From an uncultured Desulfosoma sp. (lineage in GTDB: Bacteria > Desulfobacterota > Syntrophobacteria > Syntrophobacterales > DSM-9756): DNA of 55,790 nt. Both the position numbers and the translations under genes were made by a program. Shown here piece by piece: positions 51,179 to 55,790 of this stretch; within the stretch, counting starts at the first letter, position 1, and the number at the start of each line of letters is the position of its first letter. The stretch is from NCBI GenBank assembly GCA_937960435.1, contig CALGPN010000054.1, forward strand, positions 1 through 55,790. Direction: 5' to 3'. The notes below the pieces were generated by a model. That model ran no database searches. It was given only the letters and a program-made list of their open reading frames with translations, and was not told the DNA's origin.

Positions 51179-54100
51179 TTATTTTTCCAGAATGCGCCGC
51201 CAGGACCCCTGGACTTTCTTTGTGACATAGGTGGTGCCGAAAACCGTTTCATTGTTGAAAACACCGTCACCCACAACGTGCACGTGGGTTCCCCCTTCAC
51301 GGCCGGTCACCTTGACGTACAGGTGTTCGTCTTCCACAAAAAGCGCCGTCACATTGCCTTCCACTTCGGCGACCGGTATCGGCTCGGGGGTCCCTTCCAG
51401 CGCAGCCAAATCGACCTTATAGACCTTTCCACCTTTTTTTCCTTCCTCGTTCTGTGCAGGGGCACAGGGATCGGTCGTGTCCGTGACGGCCGTGCCGAAA
51501 TACACCATTCCGGCGGCGGCGACGGCCTCGGCCCAGATGCGATGGCCCGCCGGAAGGGTCCACGTCCACTGCGCGTCGTCTTCGGCAAACATTTTCTGCC
51601 GAGGGCACGGGACGCCGTCTTTTCGGCGCAGCACTCCGTCGGTGCGGTCCATGCGGCACGTATCGTCAAAAACATAGAATTTGTATCCCGTCGGTGCATT
51701 GGGACTGTCGGCATGGTCAGGGTCGTCCCCGGTGCCGAACATGACCTTGACATGTTCTTCTTCGATGGTCCCGTCGGGTTTGTACCGATGGTCCACATAG
51801 ACCACCGGAGTGGCATAAACCGGTGCGGGGACCTTGACCAGAAGACTGACGGCGATTTTTCCCGAGTCCCACACCCCCTCAGGCCCATCGGGAAAATCCA
51901 GGCGATACACGTGTCCGAGGTTGTCCGCCACGTAGGCTCGGTCCACGAAGCCGTTCCCGTCGACGTCCACGACGGCGGCACTGCCGCCGAGCACCGCCCC
52001 GAGGTTGGTCTCGACGACGTCCAACACCGCTTTTTTGACCAGCACACCTCGAGCCGCATCGATGACGAACAAGGAAGGATGGACGTCTCCAAGGGTCCGG
52101 CCCGAATTGAGGAAAAGCGCCCACACGGGACTTCCGCCGTCGTTCAGACGACCGACTTTCGCCACCGCGGGAGCCGCCCGGCTTCGATAAAGATCGGGCT
52201 CGGCGTATTCCCAAAGGAAAGACGGCTTTTCGGGATCCGTCACATCCACGGCGAAAACCGTCTCCCCTCCCTCGCCCTGGGCGGAAAAGAGAACCGTTTT
52301 GAACTCAGGGCCCGTATCGGACCTCGCGGCGATGTCGTAAACGGCCGGGGAGGCGTCCACGGCCGGAGAGCCCCCCACGACGTCGGCGCGGAGGAAAAAC
52401 TTCAAACGGGAAACGTTATTCGGAGGGACAAAAGCCCATAGTTCGGCCCCGTTTCCGTAATCCTGCTCTTCGAAGTATCCCCGGTTTTCCTTCACGGGCG
52501 TTCGGGGATCGTCCCCATGGCGGAAGCGTCCCGCCCGAAAGGCATGGATCATGCCTCCCAGACTTCCCACGTAGGCCACCGTCGGTCGGTGCGCCACGGC
52601 CTCCGAATGCCTCCAGCGATCGTAGGCGTCTCGTTCTTCCTGCGTCGTGTGCCTGCCGAAATACCACGGGGGAAGACCCGGCGGCCCCACGACCGCCGGC
52701 GTGCTGTGGTCGATCCCTTCCAGGGGCCAGGGCCTTTCCCGAGCGCCGTCAAATCCCAACACCCACCCAATGAGAAACTGGCGGTCGGTGTCGTCGTATC
52801 GGCCGTCTCCATTCAGATCCCAGAGAAAACCCACGCCGCGGATCACGGCGTCGCTTAGGCCCAGCATATAAGCCGAGACCCTTTCTTTCGAAAAGGGTCT
52901 TAGAGTGTCGCTCGGGGTGTAAGAGACGAACTCCGCCGTGACGGGACAGCCGTCGCACGGGGCCTGGACAAACTCCAAGGCATACTCACCGCTGAGGCGC
53001 CGGAGCATCCCTGTGCCGTCGCCTCGGAGTTCGCCCGTGCCGGAATCCACGAGGACCAGAGGAACTCCCGCCGTGGTTGTGCTTCGCAAGACGACGGACC
53101 CGGGCAGAAGCGGGCCATGGGGAAGGGTTCCCTGGAACCGGCGCCGGGCGCCGTCGCCGGTTCCGACGGTTTCTCGCCTGGTTTGCGTCTCACGAAGCGG
53201 CGTCAAAATCGTTCGGGGATCGGTGGTTAGGCTTCGTTGGGCCAGTTTCATCCCCGCATCCCACAGCGGGCTGAAAAGGGGCCGAGCCGGCTCGGCCGGG
53301 TCGTAGATTTTGTACGCCCGGAGGTGGCCGCGAAGCGGCGAAGCTTCCTCCCAAGACGGGGACGGCGTTTCCAGCGTGCCGGAAAACAACACATTTCCCA
53401 GCACCACGGGGTCGGATCGCGAAAATTCCCCGTTTCGGGCAGCCGTATAGGCGACGCTCACTTTCTGGATTTCCGGAAGATCGCAGCGCCCATCCACGGT
53501 TTCCAAAAGGGCCTTCCACTTGAGGGAGCGGCCTGCGCGCCCTCGGCTCAAAACGTCCACGTGAGCCCTTCGGGTCTGGAAACCGTCCTCACTTTGGCTC
53601 ACCCCATCCCATCGGTCCACGGGAAGCCAGGAAGAGCCGTTATCCACACTGATGAAGTACGAGACGGTTCCGCCAGACAAGACGCCCGGATCCAAGGGGA
53701 ACCCGCCGGTTGCGTCCTCACAAGGCGCTCGGCGATCCGTCACCTCGAGATCCACGGCCGTGATGACCCCGCCGGACTCCTCGAGCTGCACCCCGCTCAC
53801 ATCCCGGGACACAACCCGCCCCGCCGCCGCAACCGTCACCGTGCACACCACATCGTTGTGGTCGGTATCTCCGCCACCGGGCTGATCTTCCCAACCCAGG
53901 ACCCACAGGCCGGGAACGGACCGCGCGGCCCCGACGATCCCATGGAGAAATTTCTTTCCCGTATGCACCGGCACACGAACCACGTCCACCGGATCGAAAA
54001 CGATGCCGAATCTTTCGCGAAGCCGATCCAAGGCCTTCGGCGGGAGCCAGCCCGAACTGACGGCGCAGGTTCCGTCATCCAACGCCGAAGCATTTAGACG

Positions 54101-54913
54101 GTACTCTTTGGGCGGCATGCCGTCGGCAAATTCGCTCCCACACGGGTCGATTCCCGAATACACATCCTCGTTCCATGAAGTTTGGGTCAAAAAGACGCCT
54201 TCAAAACGGCCGTCAGGGACCAGGAAAAAGACGATCTCTTCTCCTTCCCCGATGACGCCGAGGCTTTTGGTCGCGTCCCGAACGGTGAGCCGTCCGTCCC
54301 CGTCGGGAAGAAAAGGCAGCCCCGTGCCGTCGTCCACCCGGGCCAGGGCTTCTTCCGTGTCGGCGTAATCCACGACGGCGGATTCGGCTTCGGGAAAAGA
54401 TTTCAGGCACCCTGCCCCAGAGGGTTTATCCGGGACGCCGTTTCCGTTTGCGTCCCGAAGACACGTGAAAATGTATGGAAAGGTTTCGCGGTCGTAGGCG
54501 GCCGGATCCGTAAAATCGATGGCTCGAACGAAGGCCGCGCGGTTCAGGGACCCGTCGTCTCGGATGTAGCCTTTGCGCCGGGCGGTGGATTTCAAAAAAT
54601 AACCGAGGTGGTTTCGAGAGCTTTCGGACCTTTCGAAAAGGAAAGTGACCCGCACTTCTTGATTCTTGGCCGCGACAAGCCTTTGGGGATCCGGGGCTGG
54701 CGTCCCCGGATGAAGCACGAGACGGCCCGTGGTGGCGTCGATCGCCACCGTAGGGTCCAACACGCTGAAATGTGCCCTTTGCCACGAGCCTTCGTAGCGA
54801 ACGGTTCGCAGCGGTTCACACACATCGGCGAAAGCCGCCGGAACACACCACGCCGCGATCCCCAGCACCAAAACTTGCAAAAGCCAACCTATCAGCGTTC
54901 TTCCCGTACGCAT
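51179..54913 (-). CDS. pilY1: PilY1-like type IV pilus tip/adhesin protein with DUF4114-like segment
   Basis: 1244 residues. Sec signal peptide (cleavage after AFA). The N-terminal region holds a DUF4114-type motif, GWEDQPGGGDTDHNDVV, near residue 340. Calcium-loop motifs are present (DANGNGVPD, DLNGDGRYDDTD, DVDGNGFVD). The C-terminal half is the PilY1 beta-propeller: RPTVAYVGSLGGMIHAF, ELWAFVPPNNVSRLKF, VFAVDVTDPEKPSFLWEY, KVMFGTGDDPDHAD. ATG 54913 (GGAAAGGG upstream) is chosen over an upstream TTG. pilX-like gene precedes it. Role in pilus assembly or adhesion is inferred. Confidence 0.9.
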   Translation of the reverse strand: MRTGRTLIGWLLQVLVLGIAAWCVPAAFADVCEPLRTVRYEGSWQRAHFSVLDPTVAIDATTGRLVLHPGTPAPDPQRLVAAKNQEVRVTFLFERSESSRNHLGYFLKSTARRKGYIRDDGSLNRAAFVRAIDFTDPAAYDRETFPYIFTCLRDANGNGVPDKPSGAGCLKSFPEAESAVVDYADTEEALARVDDGTGLPFLPDGDGRLTVRDATKSLGVIGEGEEIVFFLVPDGRFEGVFLTQTSWNEDVYSGIDPCGSEFADGMPPKEYRLNASALDDGTCAVSSGWLPPKALDRLRERFGIVFDPVDVVRVPVHTGKKFLHGIVGAARSVPGLWVLGWEDQPGGGDTDHNDVVCTVTVAAAGRVVSRDVSGVQLEESGGVITAVDLEVTDRRAPCEDATGGFPLDPGVLSGGTVSYFISVDNGSSWLPVDRWDGVSQSEDGFQTRRAHVDVLSRGRAGRSLKWKALLETVDGRCDLPEIQKVSVAYTAARNGEFSRSDPVVLGNVLFSGTLETPSPSWEEASPLRGHLRAYKIYDPAEPARPLFSPLWDAGMKLAQRSLTTDPRTILTPLRETQTRRETVGTGDGARRRFQGTLPHGPLLPGSVVLRSTTTAGVPLVLVDSGTGELRGDGTGMLRRLSGEYALEFVQAPCDGCPVTAEFVSYTPSDTLRPFSKERVSAYMLGLSDAVIRGVGFLWDLNGDGRYDDTDRQFLIGWVLGFDGARERPWPLEGIDHSTPAVVGPPGLPPWYFGRHTTQEERDAYDRWRHSEAVAHRPTVAYVGSLGGMIHAFRAGRFRHGDDPRTPVKENRGYFEEQDYGNGAELWAFVPPNNVSRLKFFLRADVVGGSPAVDASPAVYDIAARSDTGPEFKTVLFSAQGEGGETVFAVDVTDPEKPSFLWEYAEPDLYRSRAAPAVAKVGRLNDGGSPVWALFLNSGRTLGDVHPSLFVIDAARGVLVKKAVLDVVETNLGAVLGGSAAVVDVDGNGFVDRAYVADNLGHVYRLDFPDGPEGVWDSGKIAVSLLVKVPAPVYATPVVYVDHRYKPDGTIEEEHVKVMFGTGDDPDHADSPNAPTGYKFYVFDDTCRMDRTDGVLRRKDGVPCPRQKMFAEDDAQWTWTLPAGHRIWAEAVAAAGMVYFGTAVTDTTDPCAPAQNEEGKKGGKVYKVDLAALEGTPEPIPVAEVEGNVTALFVEDEHLYVKVTGREGGTHVHVVGDGVFNNETVFGTTYVTKKVQGSWRRILEK

Positions 54914-54987
54914 CGGCCCTTTCCAAAACAGCAACGCCGCGTCCCGGTCCCCTTGGCAATGGCGACGCGCCGCGGTAACGGGACCGT

Positions 54988-55632
54988 TCAGCGCACCGTA
55001 GCGAGAGGCGGCCCCGTCACCGTCACGGCCTCCCGATCCATCATGTTCACGGAACCGGGAATCGATCCTGTCCCCTCTTGGGCGTAAGAAGCCGACGCCG
55101 ACGGTTCGGCCGCCGCTTCCACCATCATTTCCGTTTCCTGCTCCGCTCCGGCGGGACCGAGGCCCACACTGCGCAGCACGAGCCGAGTGTCATCCCTCGC
55201 AAGGTTGCGAAAAGCCCCGTCTTTCGGGTCGTCGGGAAGCCGCGCGAAAACCCTGAACCGATGATCCATGCCCAGATCCACTTTGACTTCATCGTAAAGG
55301 TCGGATCGGCCGTACCGGCCGCTGTAGGGCACAGCCCCGAGAAAGAGGAAGTCCCAGTCGGGCAGCGCCGCGCTTCCCGTTTGCAACCGTTGGCGATTCA
55401 CGGGATCTGCGGCAAAGCGTTGAGCCAATCGCTGCCGGGCCACGGCAAGACCCGCCTCGGCGTTTCGAAATGCGATCTCCGCGGCCTTGCGGTTCCCGGC
55501 GATGCGCATTTCCACGGCATGGTCCAGGGCCAGCCCCACGGCCAAAACGGCCGTTGTCGCGACGATGACCAGCACCAAGGCCAAGGCAAATCCATCTCGA
55601 CCCCGCCGCAAATATCCCGACCCTCCCCGCAT
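54988..55632 (-). CDS. pilX: PilX-like minor pilin
   Basis: 214 residues. Type IV prepilin-like start: short basic leader (YLRRGRDG) and then FALALVLVIVATTAVLAVGL, with Phe after the Gly cleavage site. A PilX motif follows (EMRIAGNRKAAEIAFRNAEA, GLAVARQRL), and the rest is a pilin headgroup. Usually PilX and PilY1 enter a pilus-tip complex together. ATG 55632 has GGAAGG just upstream; the longer frame reads through the REP-like repeat and is rejected. Confidence 0.85.
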   Translation of the reverse strand: MRGGSGYLRRGRDGFALALVLVIVATTAVLAVGLALDHAVEMRIAGNRKAAEIAFRNAEAGLAVARQRLAQRFAADPVNRQRLQTGSAALPDWDFLFLGAVPYSGRYGRSDLYDEVKVDLGMDHRFRVFARLPDDPKDGAFRNLARDDTRLVLRSVGLGPAGAEQETEMMVEAAAEPSASASYAQEGTGSIPGSVNMMDREAVTVTGPPLATVR

Positions 55633-55703
55633 GGCCTTCCACCTCCCCCATGGCCTCTTGGCGGGAGCAACGGCGTCCCCGCCATCCCCTACCCCCCACA
55701 CCC

Positions 55704-55737
55704 CGTAGGTTGGGGTGAGCGAAGCGAACCCCAACAC
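55704..55737. repeat. REP-like palindromic repeat
   Basis: Contains TAGGTTGGGGTGAGCGAAGC followed by GAACCCCAACA: arms TTGGGGT and AACCCC(C)AA-type complement around GAGCGAAGCG. It belongs to a widespread family of dispersed extragenic repeats seen in many proteobacteria and cyanobacteria. It lies outside genes, upstream of the pilX-like gene. The remaining bases 55633-55790 show no gene. Confidence 0.75.
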
Positions 55738-55790
55738 AGACCTCGCCTCCCTACCCCCATGGCCGCCTGAGGCACCCCAAAATCAAGCAC

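Overview
The window is almost entirely a bacterial flagellar and chemotaxis supercluster, with a pilus-related tail. High GC, Gram-negative features (P- and L-ring genes flgA/flgH/flgI, a DsbC-like periplasmic protein, PilY1/PilX), sigma-54 promoters before basal-body and hook operons, FlhF/FlhG and CheD/CheX beside CheZ suggest a motile deltaproteobacterium, now Desulfobacterota, perhaps of the Syntrophobacter/Desulfacinum kind. That placement is inference from gene content. No rRNA, tRNA, CRISPR, phage or insertion sequence was seen.

Layout, left half (plus strand). 1-3412: end of fliG, then fliH, fliI, fliJ and a MotE-like gene. 3626-7849: a self-contained unit fliK-flgD-flgE with a sigma-54 promoter in front and a strong UUCG-loop terminator behind. 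7988-20303: sigma-54 promoter, then motA-fliL-fliM-fliN-fliO-fliP-fliQ-fliR-flhB-flhA-flhF-flhG-fliA, a second FliL-like gene and a DUF2802/SwrB-like gene. 20410-26832: sigma-54 promoter, then flgF-flgG-flgA-flgH-flgI, two different motB genes and a rod-binding flgJ. 26849-29600: sigma-28-like promoter, then flgN-flgK-flgL, closed by a bidirectional terminator shared with the opposing flgM unit.

Middle. 29809-30447 (minus): sigma-28-like promoter, a 75-residue protein and flgM. 30516-32291 (plus): sigma-54-like site, a four-cysteine protein and a diguanylate cyclase. 32476-44692 (minus): in transcription order a response regulator, an HD-GYP response regulator, a PilZ protein, a histidine kinase, two unknown proteins with their own sigma-54 site, then a sigma-28-like promoter and cheR-cheD-cheY-cheX-cheB-cheY-cheA-cheZ. 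CheA carries a tandem MshEN-like motif between its phosphotransfer and dimerisation domains. With the diguanylate cyclase, HD-GYP and PilZ genes close by, this is a plausible link between c-di-GMP and chemotaxis. No cheW or receptor gene is in the window.

Right end. 44798-45978 (minus): sigma-28-like promoter, a lipoprotein and flaG. 46095-47891 (minus): hybrid histidine kinase. 48204-51125 (plus): a DsbC/DsbG-like disulfide protein directly followed by a PglB/STT3-type oligosaccharyltransferase. 51179-55632 (minus): pilX-like and pilY1. A REP-like palindromic repeat lies at 55704-55737.

The promoters fit a three-tier flagellar hierarchy: sigma-54 for basal body, export gate, hook and fliA; FliA (sigma-28) for hook-filament junction, flgM, chemotaxis and flaG. 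All promoter calls are from sequence pattern only.
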